From Bradyrhizobium liaoningense (GTDB lineage: Bacteria; Pseudomonadota; Alphaproteobacteria; Rhizobiales; Xanthobacteraceae): 64,000 bases of DNA. A model generated the notes under the pieces. That model was not told the origin of the DNA. It worked only from the letters and a program-made list of their open reading frames with translations, and did not search any database. The stretch spans positions 62,001-126,000 of the forward strand of contig NZ_JAFCJT010000003.1 of assembly GCF_018130785.1 (NCBI RefSeq), written 5' to 3'. The translations under genes and the position numbers were made by a program. Positions 51,151-59,983 of the stretch are shown here, piece after piece (within the stretch, counting starts at the first letter, position 1; each line of letters begins with the position of its first letter).

Positions 51151-52447
51151 TTCGCTGCCGATAACGCTGCGGATGTACCGGCGCCTGGCGTCGGGCCTGG
51201 TGCCGCTTGCGCCGGCGCTGATCAAGCGGCGGCTGAAGCAGGGCAAGGAGGATCCCGCCCGCGTCGGCGAGCGGCGGGGCCTGTCCCGGGACGTGCGTCC
51301 GCACGGCCCCCTGGTCTGGATTCATGGCGCCAGCGTCGGCGAGGTGCTCGCCGCAGCGGCGCTGATCGAGCGCCTGCGCGACCTCAATCTGCGCATCCTG
51401 CTCACCTCCGGCACCGTCACCTCCGCCGCCGTCGTCGCAAAGCGCTTTCCGCCCGACGTCATCCATCAATACGTGCCGTATGATTCCCCGCGCTATGTCG
51501 CGCGCTTCCTCGATCACTGGAAGCCGTCGCTGGCGCTGTTCATCGAATCCGATTTGTGGCCGAACCTGATCCTGGCGGGCGCAACGCGCCGGGTGCCGAT
51601 GGTCCTGATCAACGGGCGGATGTCGCCGCGCTCCTTCCCGCGCTGGCGGCGGATGTACGGCACCATCTCGGCGCTGCTGTCGCGGTTCGACATCTGCCTT
51701 GCGCAATCGAAGACCGATGCCGAGCGCTTCTCCGCGCTCGGCGGCCGCGACGTCGTCACGACAGGCAATCTCAAGCTCGACGTGTTGGCGCCGCCGGCCG
51801 ATCCCGCCAAACTCGAACGGCTGATGGCGATGACGCGCGGCCGCCCGATCATCGTCGCGGCCTCGACCCATCCGGGCGAGGACGAGATGCTGGTCGCGGC
51901 GCATCGCAGCCTCGTCGGTTTCTTTCCGCAGCTTCTGACGGTGATCGTGCCGCGGCATCCGGATCGCGGCGCCTCGATCGCGGGCTTGATCACGGCGTCG
52001 GGCCTGAAGTCGGCGTTGCGCTCGCACGGGGAATTGCCGACGGCCGCGACCGACGTCTATGTCGCCGACACCATGGGCGAGCTCGGCCTGTTCTACCGCC
52101 TCTCGCCGGTCGTGTTCATGGGCGGATCGCTGATCCGCCATGGCGGCCAGAATCCGATCGAGGCGATCAAGCTCGGTGCCGCGATCGTCCATGGTCCGCA
52201 CGTCTTCAATTTCGCCGACGTCTACGAGGCGCTCGACAGCAGCGGCGGTGCGCGCCAGACCGACACGCAGGAGGCTCTGGTCAAGCAGCTCGGCCAGTTG
52301 CTGGCCGATCCCACGTTGCGCGACAAGATGCAGCGCGCAGGTTCTGGCGTGGTCGAGGATCTCGGCGGTGCGCTCAATCGTACCATGACCGCGCTCGAGC
52401 CCTATTTGTTGCAGCTGCGGATCGAGATGGGGGCCGCCAATGCGTGA
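51143..52447 (+). CDS. waaA: Kdo transferase WaaA (KdtA)
   Basis: This is a 434-residue GT30 enzyme that adds 3-deoxy-D-manno-octulosonic acid to lipid IVA. The N-terminus has the membrane-facing helix, followed by VGERRGLS and WIHGASVGEVLAAAALI with the catalytic Glu. The GT-B C-terminal half has ASTHPGEDEMLVAAHR, VPRHPDRG, DTMGELGLFYRLSPVVFMGGS and HGGQNPIEAIKLGAAI. It overlaps the preceding acyltransferase gene and lpxK by 8 bp each, a tight operon. Confidence 0.96.
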   Translation: MANSLPITLRMYRRLASGLVPLAPALIKRRLKQGKEDPARVGERRGLSRDVRPHGPLVWIHGASVGEVLAAAALIERLRDLNLRILLTSGTVTSAAVVAKRFPPDVIHQYVPYDSPRYVARFLDHWKPSLALFIESDLWPNLILAGATRRVPMVLINGRMSPRSFPRWRRMYGTISALLSRFDICLAQSKTDAERFSALGGRDVVTTGNLKLDVLAPPADPAKLERLMAMTRGRPIIVAASTHPGEDEMLVAAHRSLVGFFPQLLTVIVPRHPDRGASIAGLITASGLKSALRSHGELPTAATDVYVADTMGELGLFYRLSPVVFMGGSLIRHGGQNPIEAIKLGAAIVHGPHVFNFADVYEALDSSGGARQTDTQEALVKQLGQLLADPTLRDKMQRAGSGVVEDLGGALNRTMTALEPYLLQLRIEMGAANA

Positions 52448-53456
52448 GCCGGCCTTCTGGTACCGGCCGCGTTCCTTCAAGTCTCATGCGTTACGGCCGT
52501 TGGGCTTGCTCTATGGCGCGATCACCGAACGGCGCATGCTGCGCAAGGGCTTTGACGCCGGCATCCCCGTGATCTGCGTCGGCAACTACCATGTCGGCGG
52601 CGCCGGCAAGACGCCGACCGTGCTCGCGTTGACGAAGCTGTTGCGCGAGCTCGGCGAGACGCCGGTGGTGCTCAGCCGCGGCTATGGCGGACGCCTCAAG
52701 GGGCCGGTGATGGTCGACCGCGAGCGCCACACCGCTTCCGACATCGGCGACGAGCCGCTGATGATGGTGCGCGACGTTCCTGTTACGGTCGCGCACGATC
52801 GCCTCGAAGGCGTCGCGCTCGCGAAGTCGCAGGGCGCGACCGTGATCCTGATGGACGACGGCTTTCAGAACCCGCGCCTGCTGAAGGACGCCTCCCTGAT
52901 CGTGATCGACAGCGAGCGCGGCCTCGGCAACGGCAAGGTGTTTCCGGCCGGTCCCTTGCGCGCGCCGCTGAAGGCGCAGCTCGCGCGCACCGATGCGCTG
53001 GTGCTGATCGGCAATGGCCATGCCGCCGACGATGTCGCGGCGGAGCTTGCGAAGCGTAACAAGCCGGAGCTGCGCGCGCGCCTGAAGCCGGATGCGGCCT
53101 CGGTCGCGCAGCTCTTCGGCAAACGAGTCCTTGCGTTCGCCGGCATCGGCGATCCCGAGCGTTTCTTCCGCAGCTTGCGCGCCTGCGGTATCGAGGTCGC
53201 GCGCACGCGCCCCTTCGCCGATCACCACATGTTTTCGCAGGACGAGATCGCCGCGCTCGCAGCCGAGGCACAGCGCGAGCAACTCACGCTGGTGACGACG
53301 GAAAAGGATCTTGCGCGCCTGCGCGGCCGCGAGGGCGCGCCCGACGGCATTGTGCCGTTCGCGGTGCAGCTCGAATTCGATGATCCGGCAGCGCTCCGGC
53401 AATTGATCAGCGATCATCTCTACAAGGCGCGCGAGCGGCGGTTCAGCAGGCGATGA
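52440..53456 (+). CDS. lpxK: Tetraacyldisaccharide 4-prime-kinase LpxK
   Basis: This is a 338-residue inner-membrane P-loop kinase that phosphorylates the 4-prime position of the lipid A precursor. The Walker A loop is GGAGKTPT within CVGNYHVGGAGKTPT, preceded by RSFKSHALRPLGLLYG. DDGFQNPRLLKDASLIVID is the Walker B region, and ADHHMFSQDEI and TTEKDLARL are typical near the C-terminus. The ATG overlaps the end of waaA by 8 bp. This completes the DUF4170-DUF374-waaA-lpxK group. Confidence 0.96.
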   Translation: MREPAFWYRPRSFKSHALRPLGLLYGAITERRMLRKGFDAGIPVICVGNYHVGGAGKTPTVLALTKLLRELGETPVVLSRGYGGRLKGPVMVDRERHTASDIGDEPLMMVRDVPVTVAHDRLEGVALAKSQGATVILMDDGFQNPRLLKDASLIVIDSERGLGNGKVFPAGPLRAPLKAQLARTDALVLIGNGHAADDVAAELAKRNKPELRARLKPDAASVAQLFGKRVLAFAGIGDPERFFRSLRACGIEVARTRPFADHHMFSQDEIAALAAEAQREQLTLVTTEKDLARLRGREGAPDGIVPFAVQLEFDDPAALRQLISDHLYKARERRFSRR

Positions 53457-53743
53457 TCTCGCTGGCTGGGCAAAGCGACTCCGCCGTAGCCGAACACCGC
53501 GCGCGATATGCGACAATAGATCGGGGCGACATGTCGCGGCGGATGAATTGTCTTCCGCACGTTCGGGAGTTGATGTAGCCTTGCATGAGAGCCGTCACCG
53601 GGACGTGCCGAACTCCCGGCAATCATCGGCGGCGTTTATGCCCACGGCGGGCAACGTACCTTCATCATTTCAGATGCGAGACCGTTACGATCAGTTCGGA
53701 ACGGCAGGAGAGTTATTGCCAAAAGCTCAGAGGAGAACATGCC

Positions 53744-54079
53744 ATGCATTTTTGCCTCACTGGACAATACACACCACGCGCTCTCAACGCCATTTTGGAA
53801 AATCCCACGACCAATCGCCAGGAGGCGGCGAGAAAACTGATCGAAGCGGCCGGGGGCAAGCTGATTTCGATGTACAGCGTTGCGGCCGACGGCCCAGGCG
53901 TTTTGGTGATTTTCGATGTGCCTGATCCGAGCGCGGCTCCGGCCATTTCCGGTCTGACCGTCACGGCGGGTACCCTGCAGAACGTGAAGCTGACCAGGTT
54001 GTTCACGCAGGACGAGATCAAGCAGGTCCGCCAGAACGCGGCGAAACTGCGTTCTTCGTATACCCCGCCCGGAGGCTGA
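53744..54079 (+). CDS. GYD-domain protein
   Basis: This is a 111-residue protein with a ferredoxin-like GYD fold: MHFCLTGQYTPRALNAI at the start, EAARKLIEAAGGKLISMYSV, then GPGVLVIFDVPDPSAAPAIS and TAGTLQNVKLTRLFTQDEIKQV. The family is small, single-domain and without a settled function. A GAGGAGA site about 8 bp upstream fixes the ATG at 53744. It lies in the looser region after lpxK, and it is separated from lpxK by about 290 bp with no further gene that I can support. Confidence 0.85.
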   Translation: MHFCLTGQYTPRALNAILENPTTNRQEAARKLIEAAGGKLISMYSVAADGPGVLVIFDVPDPSAAPAISGLTVTAGTLQNVKLTRLFTQDEIKQVRQNAAKLRSSYTPPGG

Positions 54080-54267
54080 CATCCGGATCCGAAGCGAAGC
54101 CGCCGCAGTCGTATCAAGCGGCGGCAACGCTCACGTCACAGCAAGAATCAATTCTGCAAACCGACGTGAGGCCAAGGCCTTCCGGCGACCATTGATGGAC
54201 GATGCGGTACGCCGCGTGCTGCGTCCGGCGCCATGGGGCCGACTGAACGATTCAGCGGTCAGTCCAC

Positions 54268-54354
54268 TCACCAGGCTCCAACGGCCATCATTCCGATGAT
54301 GGTCAGGCACGAGACGCAGGTCACCATGACAGTATAGCATTCAGGTGTATTCAT
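54268..54354 (-). CDS. 28-residue small membrane peptide
   Basis: The minus strand encodes MNTPECYTVMVTCVSCLTI followed by nine residues ending MAVGAW and a stop. From residue 7 on it is one hydrophobic helix with three cysteines (Cys6, Cys13, Cys16). A GGGAG site lies six bases before the ATG, in the ideal position. Small single-helix proteins of this kind are often membrane-complex modulators. There is no homologue check here; support is the start signal, the clean helix and the position between genes. Confidence 0.5.
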   Translation of the reverse strand: MNTPECYTVMVTCVSCLTIIGMMAVGAW

Positions 54355-54426
54355 CGCTTGCTCCCAAACTGCCGCCAATTGCTTGGTCACTGCTACGCGG
54401 GAGAGTCCGCCGGTCTCGGAGCCGCT

Positions 54427-54612
54427 TCAATGCGACAAGCCGTGACCGGTCTTGCGTTGTGCGTCCGTCCTCTCATCGTCACCCTGATCCGCAAGATGAT
54501 GATGCGCTTCGGGAGCTTCAGAGCGTTGAGCTGTGATCAGAAGCTGTTTCCGCATTTCAGCGAGACGGGCGCGGCAATATTCACGATAGAGCATGTCTAG
54601 TATGGTGGGCAT
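54427..54612 (-). CDS. Small hypothetical protein
   Basis: This is a 61-residue protein beginning MPTILDMLYREYCRARLAEM and ending in a charged, His-rich tail. The first 30 residues form a likely amphipathic helix, and the tail is low-complexity. The frame is open upstream to 54798, but the ATG at 54612 follows a purine-rich GGGGGTG stretch. It lies about 70 bp upstream of the 28-residue membrane peptide on the same strand. Function unknown; it may be spurious. Confidence 0.45.
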   Translation of the reverse strand: MPTILDMLYREYCRARLAEMRKQLLITAQRSEAPEAHHHLADQGDDERTDAQRKTGHGLSH

Positions 54613-55130
54613 GATCACCCCCATCCTTTGACTTTCGATTTGCAAATATTCCACCGCGAATTTTCGAGGTGATCGTAGCCCGTCAGATGGCTCTTCGATA
54701 TGAGCCCGTTCACAGACTGCGCCAATTCCAAAGCTCGATGGCCGTTTGGTTGACTTGATTGTCTGCGCGATAAAGGAGCAGGGCCAATTACCTAACATGC
54801 AGTTTAGCAGCCCTCTGTTTCACCAGAACTTCGTCGAACAACTTAAGGGCGCCGAATCGCAGCAAGGAATCCAACCACAGCGCGAAATGACTCACCAGGG
54901 AGTGCAAGCGCTATTCGATGCAACGCGGATCGGCACCACGGAGATCATTTCGGCTGTGAGACGCACAGTTCAGGTGCGCGCGAACATCGTCGCCATCCCC
55001 ATGCCGCGCGAAAAGCTGTATCGCTCGTACTGCGTCGGCAGGCCCCGCTGTGCCCATCCTGCAGCAGCCTGCCATTCAGGCGACATTCATCGCAACGCGC
55101 CTATCGGTTCCAGTCGATCAGGAGAATCCG
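54613..55130. other. Region without a convincing gene
   Basis: This 518-bp stretch has lower GC than its surroundings. A plus-strand frame is open from 54746 across it and beyond, but only because it runs into the shadow of the PsiF-like gene; its first 100 codons lack a ribosome site or family resemblance. I see no repeat or hairpin worth naming. Confidence 0.4.
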
Positions 55131-55445
55131 ATGAAACTGCCATCCGCAGCCGTCGCTGCCAGCCTTGTGTGTCTGGTCATTGCGCCCGTGTTTGCGCAGC
55201 CGACGCCGCCGGCGGGGCCCGCTGCTCCAATCAGCACGGTGCCAGTTCCTGCGACCAAGCGCGTCACATGTCTTGCAACGACGCAAAGCCTGAAGGGCCA
55301 GGACAAGCGCGATCAGATGCAGCTGTGCATGGCGCAGGCGCGGGTGGATTGCCTGAAGCAGGCCATCGATCAGAAGGTTGTCGGCGAGCCCAGGAAGAGT
55401 TTTATCAGGACCTGTGTGGGCGGCGATGGCACGGAACAGCAATAG
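55131..55445 (+). CDS. Secreted PsiF-repeat-like protein
   Basis: This is a 104-residue exported protein (signal through PVFAQP). After a short Pro/Ala linker, the mature part resembles one PsiF-type repeat: KRVTCLATTQSLKGQDKRDQMQLCMAQARVDCLKQAI and GEPRKSFIRTCVG, with four regularly placed cysteines. PsiF proteins are phosphate-starvation-linked in enterics, but no function is settled. An AGGAG site lies 6 bp before the ATG at 55131. It is convergent with the DUF2093 gene 16 bp away. Confidence 0.75.
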   Translation: MKLPSAAVAASLVCLVIAPVFAQPTPPAGPAAPISTVPVPATKRVTCLATTQSLKGQDKRDQMQLCMAQARVDCLKQAIDQKVVGEPRKSFIRTCVGGDGTEQQ

Positions 55446-55461
55446 TCGCGTGCCGGTGGCC

Positions 55462-55689
55462 TCACGGCTGCGGCTTCAGCGCGCCAGGAAAATGCCGCTG
55501 CAACACGGCGGCAGGGGTGGCGTAGGCCTCTTGCAGGTCCACGCTCCAGTACTTCAACTCGTCGAGCGGGATGCGCGTGTCGGTGATCGCGCAGCGCACG
55601 AAGGTCCCCGGCGAGATCACGCGGAAGTCGCCATCGAGATATTGCACCTGCGCTTCGCCATGGCCCGAGGGGCCGAACTTGTTCAGCAC
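55462..55689 (-). CDS. DUF2093 family protein
   Basis: This is a 75-residue protein of the DUF2093 family: AQVQYLDGDFRVISPGTFVRCAITDTRIPLDELKYWSVDLQEAYATP describes the whole core. It is small, beta-rich, and widely kept in Rhizobiales close to lpxK and xseA, as it is here. The cysteine in VRCAITDTRIPLDELKYW hints at a zinc-like or structural site, but only one Cys is present. Function is unknown. Confidence 0.88.
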   Translation of the reverse strand: MLNKFGPSGHGEAQVQYLDGDFRVISPGTFVRCAITDTRIPLDELKYWSVDLQEAYATPAAVLQRHFPGALKPQP

Positions 55690-55865
55690 GGTCGAAAGTC
55701 TCCGTGGAAGGCCTCTCCGTGGAAAACCCTGGAGGGCACGATGTGTTGGACCGGATGTAGCATAGATAGGGTGGCTTGTCCGCCCGGTAAACCCACCGGT
55801 TTGTGATGTTTTGGCGCCGTTTCCGCGTGATAGTGCTTGGACGAAGGATCCAACGGCAGAGTCCG

Positions 55866-56690
55866 ATGCGCCTTCGACTGACTACCCTGTTCCTGATGCT
55901 CCTGATGTCGGCCGCGCACGCCGCGCCGGCGCCGCAGCAGATCGACATTCCGCTGTCGTCCGGAATCCTGCATGCGCAGCTCTACAAGCCCGAAGGCGAG
56001 GGGCCGTTTCCGACCGTGATCGCGCTGCACGGCTGCGGCGGCCTTGGCAATCATTCCGAACCGGTACTGCCGCGCTATCGCGACTGGGCGCTGCAATTGC
56101 TGAGATCAGGCAACGCCGTGTTGCTGCCGGACAGCTACGGCTCGCGCGAGCTCGGGCCGCAATGCCGCGTCAAGGAGAGCCACATCAAGGCGCGCCGCGA
56201 GCGCGTTGCCGACATCGCGGCATCGCGCGCCTGGCTGATGAAGCAGAGTTGGGTGGCGCGCGATCGTGTCAGCCTGATCGGCTGGGCAAACGGCGCCAGC
56301 GCGCTGCTCTGGGCCGTGCGCCCGCAGAGCGCAGCGCGCGATCTGGGCCCGGATTTTCGCGCCGCGATTGCGTTCTATCCGGACTGCCGGATCTCCGCCG
56401 GCCTCGGCTGGAGCGCGCGGGTGCCGACCCTGGTGTTGATCGGCGCCAATGACGACGTCTCGTCGCCGCCGGCCTGCCGCCAGATGGTCGACGGCGCCCG
56501 CGGCCGCAGCGCGCTTACGCGCATCGTGGTCTATCCCGACGCCTATCACGATTTCGACCGCGCCAATACGCCGCTGCACGCTGCTGCCGGTACCATCGAC
56601 GCTGGCGCGCCCGAGCACGGCCATCTCGGCACAGACGCCGAGGCACGCGCGGAGTCGCAGCGGGAAGTCGCGGAGTGGCTGGCGCGGTAG
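55866..56690 (+). CDS. Exported dienelactone-hydrolase-like protein with altered nucleophile
   Basis: This is a 274-residue alpha/beta-hydrolase-fold protein with a signal peptide (through AHAAPAP). Fold landmarks are IALHGCGGLGNHSEP, LLPDSYGSRELGPQC, LIGANDDVSSP with the acid near Asp196, and VVYPDAYHDFDRA with His228. At the nucleophile elbow, where relatives carry GWSNG or GxCxG, this protein reads GWANGA with Ala141. The codon is GCA. It may therefore be inactive or work differently. Two partly conserved cysteines lie near residues 57 and 100. Confidence 0.85.
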   Translation: MRLRLTTLFLMLLMSAAHAAPAPQQIDIPLSSGILHAQLYKPEGEGPFPTVIALHGCGGLGNHSEPVLPRYRDWALQLLRSGNAVLLPDSYGSRELGPQCRVKESHIKARRERVADIAASRAWLMKQSWVARDRVSLIGWANGASALLWAVRPQSAARDLGPDFRAAIAFYPDCRISAGLGWSARVPTLVLIGANDDVSSPPACRQMVDGARGRSALTRIVVYPDAYHDFDRANTPLHAAAGTIDAGAPEHGHLGTDAEARAESQREVAEWLAR

Positions 56691-56913
56691 CGATGGTCTC
56701 GTCGCCCGGCGGAGCGGACTTGTCCCGCCGTAGCTCGCTAGAGCGAAGGCGGAAGCGGGGCCGCCCGAGGAACAAATTTGGCGGACAGCCCCGCATCGAC
56801 CACCGCCCTGCACGGATAATGGCCGACCGTGAATCTACGTATCGCGTGTCGCTGTGGTTTCAGCACGTGGCGGCGCCATCATTCGACCATGATGTCGATT
56901 AAACGCAGTCCTC

Positions 56914-57063
56914 ATGCGCAACCGCTTCGTCCTCTTCTCATCCGCACTGATCGTCTTCACCGTCGCGATCTTCCTGTTCGAAGCCCACGCCGGCGCGCCG
57001 CAACGCGCGGCGGAACATTGCGGCTTCTGGACCACGATCGACGCGGGATTGTCCTGCCGATAG
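56914..57063 (+). CDS. 49-residue small secreted protein
   Basis: The frame starts MRNRFVLFSSALIVFTVAIF and ends with CGFWTTIDAGLSC-Arg before TAG. A signal-like hydrophobic helix covers residues 5-22, with possible cleavage near AHAGAP. The mature peptide of about 20 residues has two cysteines 12 residues apart. No strong ribosome site is seen, but the frame fills the gap between the hydrolase gene and the inverted repeat neatly, and its composition is that of an exported protein. Function is unknown. Confidence 0.55.
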   Translation: MRNRFVLFSSALIVFTVAIFLFEAHAGAPQRAAEHCGFWTTIDAGLSCR

Positions 57064-57079
57064 GCCGCCGCATACTCCG

Positions 57080-57164
57080 TCATTGCGAGCGCAGCGAAGC
57101 AATCCAGAATCCTTTCCGTTGAGGGACTCTGGATTGCTTCGTTCGCAAGAGCTCCTCGCAATGA
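57080..57164. repeat. Long inverted repeat, second copy with damaged arm
   Basis: The left arm 57080-57107 is identical over 28 bp to that at 8278-8305. The right arm matches CTGGATTGCTTCG and CTCGCAATGA at its ends but has a changed and longer middle. It lies downstream of xseA on the minus strand and after the small secreted protein gene. Confidence 0.9.
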
Positions 57165-57211
57165 CGAGGATGAGAGTGCTCGCCATGGCGACTCCAAGCC
57201 GCCCTCGCGCC

Positions 57212-58852
57212 TCAGAACAGATTGCCCTGATCCACCGGCTTCGCCACGCGCTTCGCCGCGGGCTTTGCGTCCTGTGCGGCCGGCTTTGCTTGCGACGGCG
57301 CACGCTTTGGCGTCGGCGCCGCACGATCCGCATCCGCGGTCGCACCCACGCGTCCATCTGCAAACTCGATCTCGACGCGTGCGCCGGGGCCGATTGCGTC
57401 CGCCGAATGCAGGGGATGGCCGGCTTCATCCCGCACCAAGGCGAAGCCGCGCGCGAGCACGCCGCGATACGACAAAGCGGAGAGCAGCTTGCCGCTGTTC
57501 TCGACGCGGGCATCCAGCCGCTGCAACAGCGTGACAAGCGCGCGGCCCGCACGCTCGGCCAGACGATGCGTGCGCTCGCGCTGGCGGAGAATCGCGTTGC
57601 GCTGTGCCTGCGCGTTGGAGAGTTTTGAGGCGCGCAAGCGCACCTCGAGTCCGGCAAAGCGGTCGCGCCGTCGCCGCAGCAGCGAGCGCGCGGACAGGCC
57701 GAGCCGCTCGCCGCTTACGGTGAGGCGGTGATCGGCCTGCGATATCTGCCCGTGCAGCACCCGCAGCGTCAGCTTGGCGCTGGCGGCGGTAAACCTGCGG
57801 AAATGCGCGTGCGTGTTGGCCTTGAGGCAGCGGGGCAGTGACGCGCCCGCCGAATCCAGCCGCTGCCGCGGGATCGCGAGCAGGTCGCCGGCTGCCGGCA
57901 GCGCGCGCGTGGCGGCACGCAATTCGCTGCGGCGGCTCTCCTGGGCGCGCTGCCAATAGGCGCGGGTGCGGCGGCCGAGATCGGCGACCTCGACGAACAA
58001 GTCGCTGCGCACCGGCACCGCCATCTCGGCTGCCGCCGTCGGCGTCGGCGCGCGCTTGTCGGCGACGAAGTCGATCAGCGTGATGTCGGTCTCATGTCCC
58101 ACCGCCGAGATCAGCGGGATCATGCTCTCGGCCGCAGCCCGCACCACGATCTCCTCGTTGAACGACCAGAGGTCCTCCAGCGAGCCGCCGCCGCGCGCGA
58201 CGATCAGCACGTCGGGCCGCGGAATCTTGCCGCCCTCGGGTAGCGCGTTGAAGCCGCGGATCGCGGCCGCGACCTGCTCGGCCGAGCCTTCGCCCTGCAC
58301 CTTGACCGGCCACACCAGCACGCGGCGGGGAAAGCGGTCTTCCAGCCGGTGCAGGATGTCGCGCATGACGGCGCCGGTTGGTGAGGTCACGACGCCGATC
58401 ACCTCGGGCAGCCAGGGCAAGAGCTGCTTGCGGGCCTCGTCAAACAGGCCTTCGGCGGCGAGCTTCTTCTTGCGTTCCTCCATCAGCGCCATCAACGCGC
58501 CGATGCCGGCGGGCTCCAGCGCCTCGATCACGATCTGGTACTTGGATGAGCCCGGATAGGTCGTGAGCTTGCCCGTGGCGATGACCTCGAGCCCTTCCTG
58601 GGGCTTGAAGCGCATGCGCCCGTGCACGCCCTTCCAGATCACCGCCTCGATCTTGGCGCTCTCGTCCTTGAGCGCGAAATAGCAATGGCCGGAGGAGTGG
58701 GCGCCGCGGAAACCAGAGATCTCGCCGCGGACGCGGACATGGCCAAAGGCGTCCTCGACCGTCCGCTTCAGGGACTGTGAGAGCTCGGAGACGGTGAATT
58801 CGGGGGCGTTGAGCAGTGGTTCCGCAGGCGGCATAGGCAAACGATTCGGCAT
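57212..58852 (-). CDS. xseA: Exodeoxyribonuclease VII large subunit XseA
   Basis: This is a 546-residue large subunit of ExoVII, a single-strand-specific nuclease that works with XseB. The N-terminal OB-fold (about 16-110) starts [30 protein letters not shown]. The catalytic core has [43 protein letters not shown] and [28 protein letters not shown]. The C-terminal coiled coil (about 300-470) is basic and arginine rich, and a Lys/Ala/Pro tail ends VDQGNLF. xseB is not in the window. It starts at ATG 58852, facing the operon at 58973. Confidence 0.96.
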   Translation of the reverse strand: MPNRLPMPPAEPLLNAPEFTVSELSQSLKRTVEDAFGHVRVRGEISGFRGAHSSGHCYFALKDESAKIEAVIWKGVHGRMRFKPQEGLEVIATGKLTTYPGSSKYQIVIEALEPAGIGALMALMEERKKKLAAEGLFDEARKQLLPWLPEVIGVVTSPTGAVMRDILHRLEDRFPRRVLVWPVKVQGEGSAEQVAAAIRGFNALPEGGKIPRPDVLIVARGGGSLEDLWSFNEEIVVRAAAESMIPLISAVGHETDITLIDFVADKRAPTPTAAAEMAVPVRSDLFVEVADLGRRTRAYWQRAQESRRSELRAATRALPAAGDLLAIPRQRLDSAGASLPRCLKANTHAHFRRFTAASAKLTLRVLHGQISQADHRLTVSGERLGLSARSLLRRRRDRFAGLEVRLRASKLSNAQAQRNAILRQRERTHRLAERAGRALVTLLQRLDARVENSGKLLSALSYRGVLARGFALVRDEAGHPLHSADAIGPGARVEIEFADGRVGATADADRAAPTPKRAPSQAKPAAQDAKPAAKRVAKPVDQGNLF

Positions 58853-58906
58853 TTTGGGGTCGGACCCGACGTTAAGGATTTTCGCCGCGCGGCGCCAATC
58901 CGGGGA

Positions 58907-58944
58907 TTGATCTAAAGAGTACTCTGCAATATAGAGTTCTCTAT
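58907..58944 (+). promoter_or_regulatory. Promoter with two tandem operator half-palindromes
   Basis: TTGATC (58907-58912) and TATAGA (58930-58935) are 17 bp apart, a good sigma-70 promoter. In the spacer is the perfect palindrome AGAGTACTCT (58916-58925). Exactly 17 bp on, overlapping the -10 box, is AGAGTTCTCT (58933-58942) within ATAGAGTTCTCTAT. Binding at both would block RNA polymerase. The operon encodes a winged-helix protein as its last gene, the likely autoregulator. Confidence 0.7.
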
Positions 58945-58972
58945 TGAAGGGCGATTTAACGGAGTTTGCGTC

Positions 58973-59983
58973 ATGGCGGTGCGATTGCTGCGAGGTGCTC
59001 TGAACGTGCTGAAATGGGGGCTATGCGCGGTCGGCGCGGTCGCGCTGCTGCTCACCGCCCTGATCGCGACGCCGCTGGAGCGGCCTGCCGAGATGCGCTC
59101 TGTCTCGGACTCCGCCAAGGGGATCGACTGGTCCACCCTCCCGCCGCTGGAGCGCTTCCAGGCTCGCGACGGCACCTGGCTCGGCTTCCGCCACTACGCG
59201 CCGAAGGGAATGGCCACCGACCGCGGCGCCATCTTCATCCATGGCTCCTCGGCCTCCTCCGCCACGGTCAATCACGCGCTGACGGCGGCGCTGGCCACGC
59301 GCGGCGTCGAGACCTGGGCGCTGGACATGCGCGGGCACGGCGCCTCGGGCACGCGCGGCGACATCGGCTATGTCGGTCAGCTCGAGGATGATCTCGTCGA
59401 CTTCGTCGCTCATGTCCGTAAGGCCGCGCCCGATTTGCCCTTGACCTTGATCGGCCATTCCGCCGGCGCCGGCTTCTCGCTGCGTATCGCCGCGACGCCC
59501 ATCATTCAGGACCTGTTCGTCCGCACTGTCCTGATCGCGCCCTATCTCGGCTACGACGCGCCGACCAACAAGCCGCATTCCGGCGGCTGGGCCAATGCCG
59601 ACCTGCCGCGCCTTTTCGCTCTCGCCGCGCTGCGCAAGCTCGGCATCGACTGCTGTTCGCAGCTCCCGGTGCTCGCCTTCGCGGTGCCGCCGAACTCCGA
59701 GCGGATCCTGGTGCCGACCTATTCCGATCGCCTCATGCGCAACTTTGCGACGCGCGGCTATCGCCTCGATCTGCCGGCCGTGACGCATCCGCTGACGATC
59801 TTCGGCGGCGCTGAGGACGAGATGATGATCTCGGGCAAATATGCCGAGGCCGTGCAGGCGACAAAACCGTCGGTCGACGTCAAGGTGCTCGACGGCATCA
59901 ACCACATGGGCATGGTCACCAATCCGAAGGCGGTCTCGGCGATCGCCGAGGACGTGGCAACCCGCGGGAGCGGGCAGTCATGA
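58973..59983 (+). CDS. Membrane-anchored alpha/beta hydrolase
   Basis: This is a 336-residue hydrolase of the lysophospholipase-like group with one N-terminal membrane helix (about 12-32). The fold has [17 protein letters not shown] as oxyanion region, [10 protein letters not shown], nucleophile in [11 protein letters not shown], acid in FGGAEDEMM and catalytic His in INHMGMV. It is first in a three-gene operon with a small membrane protein (ATGA overlap) and an HTH_34-type regulator, under a promoter with two operators. A lipid or ester substrate sensed by the regulator is plausible (inference). Confidence 0.88.
   Translation: MAVRLLRGALNVLKWGLCAVGAVALLLTALIATPLERPAEMRSVSDSAKGIDWSTLPPLERFQARDGTWLGFRHYAPKGMATDRGAIFIHGSSASSATVNHALTAALATRGVETWALDMRGHGASGTRGDIGYVGQLEDDLVDFVAHVRKAAPDLPLTLIGHSAGAGFSLRIAATPIIQDLFVRTVLIAPYLGYDAPTNKPHSGGWANADLPRLFALAALRKLGIDCCSQLPVLAFAVPPNSERILVPTYSDRLMRNFATRGYRLDLPAVTHPLTIFGGAEDEMMISGKYAEAVQATKPSVDVKVLDGINHMGMVTNPKAVSAIAEDVATRGSGQS

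Noticed and set aside
54131..54340. Minus-strand frame of 69 codons overlapping the 28-residue peptide
   Set aside because: The 28-residue frame has a far better start signal and a coherent membrane helix.
54746..55525. Plus-strand frame of 259 codons through the gap before the PsiF-like gene
   Set aside because: No ribosome site, no family resemblance, and most of it overlaps the better supported secreted protein in another frame.
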